From contig DFEG01000035.1 of the NCBI GenBank assembly GCA_002369075.1, positions 11,261 to 43,055 of the forward strand: 31,795 bases of DNA, given 5' to 3'. The first letter of the stretch is position 1. Every line of letters starts with the position of its first letter. The position numbers were made by a program, and so were the translations under genes. Positions 1 through 7,804 of this stretch are shown piece by piece. The DNA is from Bacteroidales bacterium UBA3808. GTDB lineage: Bacteria > Bacteroidota > Bacteroidia > Bacteroidales > Paludibacteraceae. The notes beneath the pieces are model-generated. The model saw only the letters and a program-made list of their open reading frames with translations, made no database searches and was not told where the DNA came from.

Positions 1-977
1 AGATGGTCATCGACGGTAACTTCCCGACCGTTGTTTCCCCGAACCCCGAGAACGCTGAGGCGATGACCCTCGGTATGAAACTCGGCACCAAGCTGGGCGC
101 CGACCTCGTCATCGCTTCCGACCCGGACGCGGACCGTATTGCGATTGTCTGCCGTAACGACAAGGGCGAGTGGGTCATCATCAACGGTAACCAGACCAAC
201 ATCATGTTCCACTACTACATCATCAACAACATGAAGCGCCTGGGTAAGTTCCGCGACGATATGTTCATCGTCAAGACCATCGTGACCTCCGAGCTCATTC
301 GCAAGATTGCGGACGCGCAGGGTGTCACCCTCACCGACGAGTACACCGGCTTCAAGTGGATAGCTAACCGCATCCGTATGTGGGAGGGCAAACGCAAATA
401 TATCGGTGGTGGCGAGGAGTCCTTCGGCTTCCTGCCGTACGACGCTGTCCGCGATAAATGTTCGCCTTCGTCTATCTGCCTCATCTGCGAGATCGCCGCG
501 TACGCCAAGGACAACGGCATGACCCTCTACGACTACCTCCTCAAGATCTACGCCGACTACGGCTTCCAGCGCGAGACGACCATCAACGTTGTTCGCCCGG
601 GTAAGACAGGCGCCGAGGAAATCCAGCAGATGATGAAGGACTACCGCGCCAACGCGCCGAAAGAGATCGCCGGCGAGAAAGTCACCCTCATCAAGGACTA
701 CAAGACCCTCGAGCAATGCAAACTCGTCAACGGCGAGTGGGTAAAAGAGAAATTCGAGATGCCGTTGAACGCCACCTCCAATGTACTCCAGTACTTCACC
801 GAGGGTGGTCTGAAGGTTTCCGTTCGTCCGTCCGGTACCGAGCCGAAGATCAAGTTCTATTTCGAGATTCCGGTCAAGACCGAGATCGGCAAACCCTTCA
901 CCGGTGCCGACTACGAGCGCTGCACCGCCGAGGCGGAAGCCCGCGTTCCCGAGATTAAGAAGTCCCTCGGACTCTAA
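1..977 (+). CDS. Phosphoglucomutase/phosphomannomutase, C-terminal part (5' truncated by window)
   Basis: This alpha-D-phosphohexomutase interconverts hexose 1- and 6-phosphates in the cytoplasm and feeds sugar-nucleotide synthesis. The reading frame is open from the first base, so the N-terminal half with the phosphoserine loop lies outside the window. Visible are the metal-binding loop DPDADR (codons 40-45 of the visible part), the sugar-binding GGGEESFGF region and the C-terminal phosphate-binding RPSGTEPKIKFY segment. These are the domain 2, 3 and 4 signatures of the family in the right order. The length and style fit the large (about 580 aa) PGM/PMM type common in Bacteroidales. The gene ends in TAA and is followed within 70 bases by a strong hairpin. 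Whether glucose or mannose is preferred cannot be read from this part. Confidence 0.93.
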   Translation, partial: MVIDGNFPTVVSPNPENAEAMTLGMKLGTKLGADLVIASDPDADRIAIVCRNDKGEWVIINGNQTNIMFHYYIINNMKRLGKFRDDMFIVKTIVTSELIRKIADAQGVTLTDEYTGFKWIANRIRMWEGKRKYIGGGEESFGFLPYDAVRDKCSPSSICLICEIAAYAKDNGMTLYDYLLKIYADYGFQRETTINVVRPGKTGAEEIQQMMKDYRANAPKEIAGEKVTLIKDYKTLEQCKLVNGEWVKEKFEMPLNATSNVLQYFTEGGLKVSVRPSGTEPKIKFYFEIPVKTEIGKPFTGADYERCTAEAEARVPEIKKSLGL

Positions 978-1018
978 TCTCCCCTCTTGGCTCTGATAGG
1001 CCTTTATCCCCCTCTTGC

Positions 1019-1267
1019 ATCCGCCAAGTTTGGCGGATATAAAATAAGGTACGCGCACCCGCGCGTACCTTATTTCGTGTCCTTCCACCCTTCGCCTCTC
1101 GCCCTTTCGCCTTTACCCCCCCTTCTCCCCCTCTGAGAGGGGGTCGGGGGGTGTCCCTCCCGTCTTTTCCTTCTGTCGCATCATTGCGACAGCCCCGCGT
1201 CTTTCCCTTCTCGCGCATTTTTGCGCGAGCCCTTTCTTTGTTCATTGCGTCCGGATCTTATCCGGAC
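1019..1267. repeat. Cluster of small REP-like hairpins (cluster 1)
   Basis: This gene-free stretch holds five short palindromes besides the terminator. They are 1019-1038 (ATCCGCCAA, loop GT), 1127-1143 (CCCCCTC, loop TGA), 1173-1192 (CTGTCGCA, loop TCAT), 1210-1229 (CTCGCGCA, loop TTTT) and 1249-1267 (GTCCGGAT, loop CTT). Read on the minus strand, the last three are each followed by a purine-rich tail such as AAGGGAAAGACG or GCAATGAACAAAGAAA. Related elements recur at 17735-18001 in the opposite orientation. I see no gene in 978-1448; the short open frames there are GC-rich low-complexity reading. Confidence 0.7.
1042..1075 (+). terminator. Strong perfect hairpin downstream of the phosphohexomutase
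   Basis: A perfect 15-bp stem (AAATAAGGTACGCGC and its complement) closes on the 4-nt loop ACCC. The arm ends in TTATTTCG rather than a long T run. It is the most stable palindrome in the window and lies 65 bases past the stop codon, so it is best read as a terminator or 3'-end stabiliser. Because it is symmetric it could act in both directions. Confidence 0.6.
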
Positions 1268-1448
1268 ACGCCTCCGCCGCCTTGTATGTCCGTTCCCGCG
1301 GAATTATATCCCGCCCGCCGCACGGTGATTAGAGAAGCGAACATTCCGCCTTTTCATCCATTATCTATCCGACACAATGGATAAAGAAGGTGGTATTGTA
1401 TTATTGAATGTACTTGTCAAGAATTGTGGTAGTCGGTGGAGAACTCTT

Positions 1449-2402
1449 TTAATGACTAATGATTCCGAGAGAATCCAGATCGTGTGCTAATTGGATAGAT
1501 ATTAAGTCGGCACCGAGTTTGTTTAAATGAGTAGAGTTATAAAAATAAGTGCTGTCCTGTACTATTGGATGTTCCCAATAATCTAATAACTTGACATCGG
1601 CAATCTTAGCTATACTATCATATCTTGCACACATTTCTGAGCGATTAGTAAAACGCTCTTGCAACTCATAATAAATAGGTGTCTTCACTAATAATACAGT
1701 TTGTCCTTGAGATTTCCGATTGGCAATGAAATGTAGCATAGAGTCTGCCACGGACTCATAAAATGCAATTGTAACAGAATCCATCGTATTCAAACTTGCT
1801 CTATCCCAAGGAATTGTCTGTCCCCGATGTCCTTTGTAAACACCATCATCTTCAAAGCACTTTTTCCCGAATGCGCTCGCCATACCCGTTTCAATCCATT
1901 TCCGATAACCTATGTATCGCCACATTGGGCAATATCTATCCATAAAAGTAATCTCTTTCGTTTCCCGAATCTGGGAGATCAGCGAGTCATCTAACCAAAA
2001 ATACGGAAAGAATTGCTCTCTTTCATAGGGTTCTGCCATTACGCCAAAAGTACCCATATCAATATTGACAATTACATGTTCTGGGGTACGGGTGTGCTTT
2101 ATATATGTATTATAGCGCAAAGGCTGACACGGATACCATGTGTGCCCATCAATGCCTAAATTATAGGAACTGATTCCTAACATAGAATCAATCACGCAAG
2201 GATTATAATGTGCCCAACAGGATGATGCACCGATGAATACCAAATCGTTGTTCAAGTTGTTACCGTTGTAAATATCATTCCATACGGCATAAGGACGAAT
2301 AGTAGTTTTTCGCAGCCCAGAGGAAACAAGAAAATCCCCGATAGCCGCTATTCCAAATACCAGAAGGAGGAAAAATAATATGTCAATTATGAATCGTTTC
2401 AT
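1449..2402 (-). CDS. SGNH/DltD-like membrane-anchored protein, partner of the MBOAT acyltransferase
   Basis: This protein of about 317 aa starts with an N-terminal membrane anchor (MKRFIIDILFFLLLVFGIAAI), so the globular part is probably extracytoplasmic. It has features of SGNH hydrolase-like acyltransferases: a GAS motif after a hydrophobic strand (FIGASSCWAHYN), a G-x-D/G block (LGIDG) and a late NSTHLN segment where such proteins carry the catalytic Asp-His region. Genes of this type sit beside MBOAT genes (compare AlgJ/AlgX or DltD) and take part in moving the acyl group to a surface glycan. I chose the ATG at 2402, one base after the MBOAT stop. An in-frame ATG at 2435 inside the MBOAT gene is less attractive. 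It is the last gene of the operon. The substrate is unknown. Confidence 0.72.
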   Translation of the reverse strand: MKRFIIDILFFLLLVFGIAAIGDFLVSSGLRKTTIRPYAVWNDIYNGNNLNNDLVFIGASSCWAHYNPCVIDSMLGISSYNLGIDGHTWYPCQPLRYNTYIKHTRTPEHVIVNIDMGTFGVMAEPYEREQFFPYFWLDDSLISQIRETKEITFMDRYCPMWRYIGYRKWIETGMASAFGKKCFEDDGVYKGHRGQTIPWDRASLNTMDSVTIAFYESVADSMLHFIANRKSQGQTVLLVKTPIYYELQERFTNRSEMCARYDSIAKIADVKLLDYWEHPIVQDSTYFYNSTHLNKLGADLISIQLAHDLDSLGIISH

Positions 2403-2403
2403 G

Positions 2404-3852
2404 TTAAAATTGGAAATAAATAAACGTATCAGCATGTCCGCCGACCCAAATCAGCAATACTACAAGTAGGACATATATACCATATCGCAAGGTTTTATTA
2501 GAAATTTTGTCCAAAACGAGCCCGTGCTCATTCTTACGTTGCAACCATTCTACAGACATCATGAATACAATGAAAAAGAATTGAGGAATATAATAAATCC
2601 TATTTATTAGCCATGGTACTTGCAGTATGGAGGCATCGCATATTCCACTCATATACTCCCATGCTTGAGCGATAGTATCTGCTCGGAATATCATCAGACC
2701 AAAGGTAACGAAAGAAAAAGTGAGCAACATTCGTCCAAAGTCTTGGATTACAGGCAATCCTAATCTATTTGTCGTAAGTTTGGCTTTTTTGAAGAACGCT
2801 CCGCTGAGAATAAGAGGGACAAATAATAGTCCGTGGTAGAGACCAAAAACAGCAAACGTCCAATTCGCGCCATGCCACATTCCCACCACGACCATATTGA
2901 TGATAATTGCCAATATCATTCCCCCATTACCCCAATCACGAAAACGTATGTTCAATGGCATGAATACGTAATCCGTTAGCCAACTGGTCAGCGACATATG
3001 CCACCTTCTCCAATAATCAGCCACATTCAGCGCGAAGAAAGGATAATTGAAGTTCTTAGCGATACGTAAGCCAATCAATTTGCCAACTCCGATAGCCATA
3101 TCGCTATAACCGGAAAAGTCTGCATACATTTGGAAACTATACAGCACAGCTGCCAAGACTAATGTGCTTCCGGTTTGTCCTCCTATGTCACCCCACACTT
3201 TATCAACGTAAGTTGCGCAATTATCCGCCACCACCACTTTCTTAAACAAGCCCCATAAAATCTGTCGGCAACCATCTACCGCTTGCTCATAATTAAACTC
3301 TCGCTTGGCTTGCAGTTGCTTGATAAACGAAGGTCTATCTATTGGTCCTGACAATAGACACGGGAAGAAAGCTACATACGCGCCAAATGCGATTATATCA
3401 TTCGTCGGCTCACCTTTTCCACGATAGATATCTATGATATAACTAAGTAATCTGAACGTAAAGAAAGAGATACCAAGTGGCATTATTATATTAAAAGTAT
3501 GCAAATTCGTCTGCAAGCCCATTGCATCAAACAACGATGCAAAAGACTCTATAAAGAAGTTAAAATACTTGAAATATAGCAACGTGCCAACTCCTAATGC
3601 GACACCAGCAAATGTTAACCAGTAGCCTTGCTTCTCCGTTTTAGCTCCGGATATTGCTTTCCCAAGATAAAAGAAGATAAGTGTTGCGATTATCAGCAAA
3701 GGCAACATCCTCCAATCGGCATATCCGTAGAAAAAATAACTGGCTAAAAGCAAAAAGATATTTTGCCCCTTTGTTGTGTTCTTTAACGGAAACCAATAAA
3801 TCAGGAATACTACCGTAAAGAATAGCAAGAACGATAAACTATTAAATACCAT
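2404..3852 (-). CDS. MBOAT family O-acyltransferase (AlgI/DltB/PatA type)
   Basis: This is a polytopic membrane acyltransferase of about 482 aa, the usual length for AlgI-like MBOATs. It has many hydrophobic spans, the conserved YYxxFxGYSDMAIG-type block (YADFSGYSDMAIGVGKLIG), RRWHMSL and the active-site histidine motif MWHGANWTF, followed by LYHGL. Such enzymes pass an acyl group from a cytosolic donor through the membrane to a cell-surface acceptor. The start is the ATG at 3852, whose A is the last base of the ACP stop codon (TAATG), indicating translational coupling. The ACP directly upstream suggests the donor is an acyl-ACP rather than acyl-CoA. The acceptor glycan or lipid cannot be inferred from sequence. 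Confidence 0.9.
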   Translation of the reverse strand: MVFNSLSFLLFFTVVFLIYWFPLKNTTKGQNIFLLLASYFFYGYADWRMLPLLIIATLIFFYLGKAISGAKTEKQGYWLTFAGVALGVGTLLYFKYFNFFIESFASLFDAMGLQTNLHTFNIIMPLGISFFTFRLLSYIIDIYRGKGEPTNDIIAFGAYVAFFPCLLSGPIDRPSFIKQLQAKREFNYEQAVDGCRQILWGLFKKVVVADNCATYVDKVWGDIGGQTGSTLVLAAVLYSFQMYADFSGYSDMAIGVGKLIGLRIAKNFNYPFFALNVADYWRRWHMSLTSWLTDYVFMPLNIRFRDWGNGGMILAIIINMVVVGMWHGANWTFAVFGLYHGLLFVPLILSGAFFKKAKLTTNRLGLPVIQDFGRMLLTFSFVTFGLMIFRADTIAQAWEYMSGICDASILQVPWLINRIYYIPQFFFIVFMMSVEWLQRKNEHGLVLDKISNKTLRYGIYVLLVVLLIWVGGHADTFIYFQF

Positions 3853-4088
3853 TATTTCGTAGCAATGCAATCAATCATTTCTCCTACGTTCTGCCAACTT
3901 AAGATCTCTTTGCTGGTAAACTTGATCTTGAAATGCTTCTCAATCGCCACAATTAACTGAATGTGTGTAAGACTATCCCATTCCTCCACATCATCAGCGG
4001 TAGTTACATTGTTCAGCACAATCTCTTCGTTGTCCAGTACTTCGCGGAAAATCTCTTGTACTTCCGCTAAAATTTGATTCTTTTCCAT
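3852..4088 (-). CDS. Acyl carrier protein, dedicated to the MBOAT operon
   Basis: A 78-aa acidic protein with the phosphopantetheine attachment motif in WDSLTHIQLI; the Ser of DSL is the expected 4'-phosphopantetheine site. The length and the helix pattern around it fit ACPs of the PF00550 family. It starts with the ATG at 4088 (MEKNQIL), 4 nt after the upstream gene ends, and its TAA overlaps the MBOAT ATG. The position between an FkbH-like protein and an MBOAT argues for a pathway carrier, not the fatty-acid synthesis AcpP. FkbH homologues in polyketide pathways load a glyceryl unit onto an ACP, which makes this ACP the likely acceptor here. That assignment is inference. Confidence 0.88.
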   Translation of the reverse strand: MEKNQILAEVQEIFREVLDNEEIVLNNVTTADDVEEWDSLTHIQLIVAIEKHFKIKFTSKEILSWQNVGEMIDCIATK

Positions 4089-4092
4089 ATCC

Positions 4093-5808
4093 TTATTTCT
4101 TTTCAATATAACATTCGCGGGGCTGGTATGTCGGCACATCTAATTCGTATGTATTCTCGGCAACGGGCGAGAAACCGAGATTTGAATAATGGTCTTTTAC
4201 CATGCCATTCTTTAATGTGGGTATATATTCTCCGATAATACGTTCGAAGCCATGTTCTTTTGCCCATGCGACAATGGTATTAAGCGTGAAATTCTCCATG
4301 CCACGTTTGAGAACTCGGCAACTCATAAACCATGTATCAATAAACAGCGTTTTTTCATCGCGTTTCTTCATAATAATCACACATATCAAGCCGTTATCGC
4401 CGAACTTGTCTTCCAACGTAAAGGAGAAACATGCATGTTTGTCCGAAGCTCCTAATGCGGCAATTTCTCCGTCCGTATAGCGCACCGTTCGGAGATTGAA
4501 CTGGTTGCTCCGTTGGCTCAATTGTGCAACGCGAGGGGTGTTGAAACTGGTAAAACCTTCCACAATAGAAACCATGTTTAGCGATTTTAAGAAATCTGCT
4601 TCATTGGTAAACTTTTGTGCGGCCTGTACTCGTTTGGCTTCGGTCTGATATTGCTTTGTCCTGTCCTTATCTCCACTACTATAGGAAGCCGTTTCAAAAA
4701 GGTTCAAAGAATACAGATACTCAAGATAATCACCCGGATCTTCCGGCAATTCGGGCACACATATGTCTGGTATATTCTCCCGCACGATAGCACGTTCAAC
4801 CGGATTGTCATCGAGAAAGACCATGCTATCAAAACCAATATTGAGTATCTGCTGAATGGTTCGGATGTTATCTGCTTTATTCTCCCAGTTCGCTACAAAA
4901 ACCGCAATATCTTCTAACCGCAAAACCATTTCGGGATTTTTCTCAAATGGCTCTTTCGCTTTGTCCTCGTTGTTCTTGCTGCAAACGGCAATAATGATAC
5001 CGCGGTTCTTCAGTTTCTTTACCCATTCCTGAAACTCCGTGAAGGCCTTGCCGATCCCTAATCCATGACCGACCTGAATATTCTCCCAACCGTCATCACC
5101 GACAACACCACCCCAAACGGTATTGTCCAAATCCAAAATCAGGCATTTCTTGAATCTACCTTCAATCGCACAAATAATATCCAGCACGCGACTTCCTACA
5201 TACGGCAGGGCGTCCAGTGAAAGAATCATCTCTGTGCTCACATATACCGAACTGTCAAACATCCAATCGCGACCGAACTTGTTTTGCAATGCCGCAATGT
5301 CGCAAATAAAGAGGTTCGGATATTCTTGCGTCAGTTGCATCAATTCGAGGTTCAATTTCCGTATCTGCCAGGTGAATGATTGATCTATGCGGTTAGCGTA
5401 TTGTCCGAAGATGGTATCGTCAATCTCAGGATAGTTGAAGTAAATGATTTTTCCTCCTACCGTTTCGCACAGCGTCCGAACAAATTGGATTCGCTCGTCG
5501 CACAATTTATTCCAATCGGCTGCTTCTTTGAGGCTATAAGTCTCCAACAGTTTATGAGTAGATTGAAATACAACTGTATATTTAGCGCCAAACTGGTGCA
5601 AGTCCGATGTCGGGTCAAGCACTTGACGCTCTACTTGGTTATACTCAGCTTCAAAGAGGTTGATGTTATAACCACGTTCTACACCGATGCCTTTTATGGA
5701 TGTCGCAAGGAACTGCGTAGCCGTATCGCCTAAAAGCGACACTTTGATCTCGGGAAGCGAAGAGTTATCTTGCTTCAGGAGTTTCTTTATTTGCCTGAAA
5801 TCTATCAT
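4093..5808 (-). CDS. HAD-IIIC family FkbH-like protein
   Basis: About 571 aa with three parts. The N-terminal third is poorly recognisable (SGNH-like, starting VSLLGDTATQFL). The middle HAD domain carries LDLDNTVWGGVVGDDG (motif I, DxDNT), VCSKNN (motif II) and FLDDNPVERAIVRE (motif IV). The C-terminal GNAT-like region includes DTWFMSCRVLKRGME and KDHYSNLGF. This is the architecture of FkbH, which in FK520-type pathways dephosphorylates 1,3-bisphosphoglycerate and loads glyceryl onto an ACP. The start is the ATG at 5808. A long leader with an attenuator-like hairpin precedes it. It is the first gene of an operon that is visibly more AT-rich than its neighbours, suggesting acquisition. Whether the loaded group is glyceryl, lactyl or another acyl is not decidable from sequence. 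Confidence 0.88.
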   Translation of the reverse strand: MIDFRQIKKLLKQDNSSLPEIKVSLLGDTATQFLATSIKGIGVERGYNINLFEAEYNQVERQVLDPTSDLHQFGAKYTVVFQSTHKLLETYSLKEAADWNKLCDERIQFVRTLCETVGGKIIYFNYPEIDDTIFGQYANRIDQSFTWQIRKLNLELMQLTQEYPNLFICDIAALQNKFGRDWMFDSSVYVSTEMILSLDALPYVGSRVLDIICAIEGRFKKCLILDLDNTVWGGVVGDDGWENIQVGHGLGIGKAFTEFQEWVKKLKNRGIIIAVCSKNNEDKAKEPFEKNPEMVLRLEDIAVFVANWENKADNIRTIQQILNIGFDSMVFLDDNPVERAIVRENIPDICVPELPEDPGDYLEYLYSLNLFETASYSSGDKDRTKQYQTEAKRVQAAQKFTNEADFLKSLNMVSIVEGFTSFNTPRVAQLSQRSNQFNLRTVRYTDGEIAALGASDKHACFSFTLEDKFGDNGLICVIIMKKRDEKTLFIDTWFMSCRVLKRGMENFTLNTIVAWAKEHGFERIIGEYIPTLKNGMVKDHYSNLGFSPVAENTYELDVPTYQPRECYIEKK

Positions 5809-5839
5809 TGATATGTTTTTTATATACACCAATATATAC

Positions 5840-5864
5840 AAAAAAGCGTGAACTTTCGTTCGCT
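5840..5864 (-). terminator. Attenuator-like intrinsic terminator in the fkbH leader
   Basis: On the minus strand the transcript would read AGCGAAC, a GAAA tetraloop, GTT, a two-base bulge, CGCT and then a run of six U. This has the form of an intrinsic terminator and lies 31 nt before the fkbH start codon, between the operon's promoter and its first gene. Transcription would have to read through it to express the operon. Confidence 0.55.
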
Positions 5865-5868
5865 TCGT

Positions 5869-6007
5869 TTGAGTTTTTGAGGTCTTCGACTAACCTTATG
5901 TATTCAAATTCTACGCAAAAGCTCACGCCGTAGGCGCGAGCGTCGATAGGCTTTTGCTTGAATACATAATTAAGTTTTTTGAAGTTGTCGAAGTTTCAAA
6001 AACTCAA
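5869..6007. other. Long nested imperfect hairpin in the fkbH operon leader
   Basis: Four pairs of complementary blocks nest in order: 5869-5880 with 5996-6007 (TTGAGTTTTTGA), 5884-5890 with 5987-5993 (CTTCGAC), 5896-5907 with 5958-5969 (TTATGTATTCAA) and 5916-5922 with 5950-5956 (CAAAAGC). A small GC-rich hairpin (5921-5941) fills the tip. Further small hairpins sit at about 6033-6048, 6078-6091 and 6090-6105. The whole stretch from 5809 to the promoter at 6131-6162 contains no credible gene and would be transcribed as a leader of about 315 nt. Confidence 0.7.
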
Positions 6008-6130
6008 GTTGGGCTTATAACGCTTTGATGGTAGCGCAACGCTTTGCGCCAGTTATGTCATTTCTTGCTTATACCGAGTGCTCGTAAGCACCGTCGGCAA
6101 ACGGTGAGAGTTGCAAACAATTTTGCGCTG

Positions 6131-6162
6131 CAAAATTACACAAAAAAAATGACACTCGCAAA
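6131..6162 (-). promoter_or_regulatory. Bacteroidetes-type promoter for the fkbH operon
   Basis: On the minus strand a -33 TTTG (6159-6162) and a -7 TAATTTTG (6131-6138) are separated by exactly 20 nt. The -7 box lies inside the palindrome AATTTTGC-AGC-GCAAAATT. Transcription would begin near 6125, giving a leader of about 315 nt before fkbH. Confidence 0.7.
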
Positions 6163-6215
6163 TAAAAGTGCCATTTTTCATGTTTTTAGGTCATTTTATA
6201 AAGAACGCTTGTTAC

Positions 6216-6278
6216 TTACTTTTTCCTCATATCCTCTATCACCATGCTTGCTAACGTGCAGCCGAAGACGGCGGTGAC
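6216..6278 (-). pseudogene. Detached second copy of the tcdA 3' end
   Basis: Read on the minus strand these 63 bases encode VTAVFGCTLASMVIEDMRKK followed by TAA. This matches the C-terminus of TcdA as encoded at 7805-7879 (VTAVFGCTLASMVINDLRVS...). On the DNA level 6241-6278 matches 7842-7879 at 35 of 38 positions without gaps, with 23 identical bases at the inner end. There is no upstream part of tcdA here, so it is a gene fragment. It probably represents the original tcdA terminus, displaced when the AlbA_2 gene entered. Confidence 0.8.
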
Positions 6279-6289
6279 AACAGACGAAT

Positions 6290-7684
6290 TTATTTATCTA
6301 TTACTTCCCAATGACCGCCAAAGTCGCCACCAATACGGCGAATAATGCCTTGGGCTTGCAAATAGGCTAACTCACGTTGCACCGTTCGAGAGGATGTTTT
6401 AATCTGTTTGGCAATAGTGAGTGCAGAAGGATTCTCTACGCCAGTATCTACGACACCCTCTACGACATGGTCTGCGACAAACCGACGAATAATTTTAAGT
6501 ATAACTTGCTGTCTTTCAGTAAGTTTATTTGCGACATTCTCTACGACATTTTTCTGGGTCGTATCTACGCTTTTGGTATTGGGATTATTGCGCGGGATGG
6601 TCATGACAGTACCGCCGCAGAATGTTTCAAATGTGGGTGCCGGCAGGTTGGCTGCTTTGAAAGCCGTACAAACCTTTTCAATGCCGCGCCCCCACGACTC
6701 TACGAAACCGGCTTTGTAGAACACTGATGCAATCAGACGGTTACGGGGTTTGGACATGTGCGCTTTCATCATCTGCTCCACATCAAAGCCTTCCGGCAAA
6801 GCACCTTCGTTCCAACACCAGATATGGTCGTTAAACACCTTCATTTGTGTGTCGGCCCCCAAGTAGTCGCGGTGGATAATGGCGTTATAAACCAACTCAC
6901 GGAGTGCATCTTCCGGTATCTCCAACTGTTCTATCCGTCTCATTCCCTCAAACCGAATAGGTGATGTCAGGTAATCGGCACGCAACTTAGCCATCACATC
7001 ATCTGCCATCTGGATAATATTGCCCTCAATGATATCTTGGCGCACCAAATCAGCCCCGTCCGCCATAAAGCGTCCGATGCGGAAACGTGCACCATTAAAG
7101 AAACGCTGCGGATGCTTGCCGAACAGCAGAACGGCAGCATTCTTTAACTGATAATCAGGAGTCAGCAGATTCAGATTAGCCAGAATGGTCTCTATACTAT
7201 CATTCAACGCCGCGCGAGGCATGTTGCCGATTGCGATGGCACAGCGCAAGAAATAGTCTATCGCTTTCGGGTCTATATCGTCTAACGTAGCCCCCTCGCA
7301 TGTAAAATCATCCCACTGGCGATTACTCTTGGAGAGCAGGAACTCGGATAACTGACTGCCGCTCACTTCTTGGACGGTGGAGCCGGAACGCTTATAGAAA
7401 CGCCCACGTAGGCTAACAGGACGCTCGGAGTGTTCTACCTGTATCTGCAAGTATTGTTTGCCGTTATCTTCTAACAGTTTGATGGTTGGCAGAATGCCCA
7501 TTGTGAGGTTGATTTTGTTGGGCAGGTTCTCAAGCAGTTCCTTGGCATCTGTTATACCACAAACTTCGCCATCATCTTTGATGCCGATAAAGAGTGTGCC
7601 GCCTTCGGCATTGGCAAAGGCACATAGCTCTTTCAGAAACTCGTCATTCCATTTCTGTTTGTATTCTACCAAATGTGTTTCCAT
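6290..7684 (-). CDS. AlbA_2/Schlafen-type ATP-binding protein with C-terminal winged helix
   Basis: A 464-aa protein. Residues 1-110 form an AlbA_2 (Schlafen-like) putative nucleic-acid-binding domain, seen in EYKQKW, FANAEGGTLFIGIKDDGEVCGI and later RFYKRSGSTVQEVS. The central part resembles the RecG-like HATPase_c_4 module (ELVYNAIIHRDYL, SWGRGIEKV). The last 60 residues look like a winged helix (SALTIAKQIKTSSRTVQRELAYLQAQGIIRRIGGD). Such proteins are usually annotated as transcriptional regulators or RecG-like helicases; their role is mostly unknown and some lie in defence or mobile loci. It has its own promoter and is flanked by the real and the detached tcdA ends. The stop is 11 nt from the downstream repeat. 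Confidence 0.85.
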   Translation of the reverse strand: METHLVEYKQKWNDEFLKELCAFANAEGGTLFIGIKDDGEVCGITDAKELLENLPNKINLTMGILPTIKLLEDNGKQYLQIQVEHSERPVSLRGRFYKRSGSTVQEVSGSQLSEFLLSKSNRQWDDFTCEGATLDDIDPKAIDYFLRCAIAIGNMPRAALNDSIETILANLNLLTPDYQLKNAAVLLFGKHPQRFFNGARFRIGRFMADGADLVRQDIIEGNIIQMADDVMAKLRADYLTSPIRFEGMRRIEQLEIPEDALRELVYNAIIHRDYLGADTQMKVFNDHIWCWNEGALPEGFDVEQMMKAHMSKPRNRLIASVFYKAGFVESWGRGIEKVCTAFKAANLPAPTFETFCGGTVMTIPRNNPNTKSVDTTQKNVVENVANKLTERQQVILKIIRRFVADHVVEGVVDTGVENPSALTIAKQIKTSSRTVQRELAYLQAQGIIRRIGGDFGGHWEVIDK

Positions 7685-7731
7685 CCATTTAATATTTTAT
7701 GGTTGTCATATTCTTTGCAAACAATCGCCTG

Positions 7732-7763
7732 CAAAGTTACTGCTTTTTATGCAATTATGCAAG
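7732..7763 (-). promoter_or_regulatory. Promoter of the AlbA_2 gene
   Basis: On the minus strand, a -33 CTTG (7760-7763) and a -7 TAACTTTG (7732-7739) are 20 nt apart. It lies inside the segment bounded by the two tcdA-end repeats, so the putative cassette brings its own promoter. Confidence 0.65.
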
Positions 7764-7804
7764 TATATTGCACAAAAAAGTGTTTTTTATGCCGTACGGC
7801 GTAA

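Noticed and set aside
1151..1384. A 77-codon open frame in the gap after the phosphohexomutase.
   Set aside because: It covers the hairpin cluster, is rich in Pro/Ser from the GC-rich repeats, and has no promoter or coding-like pattern.
5869..6013. The long imperfect hairpin followed by GTTGGGC looked like an integron attC site.
   Set aside because: GTTGGGC fits the R' consensus, but no complementary GCCCAAC lies on the other side of the stem and no integron integrase or further attC site is visible.
6290..7684. The AlbA_2 protein as a toxin or a named defence system.
   Set aside because: Domains are recognisable, but no partner gene typical of a known defence system is present; only the cassette-like placement is supported.
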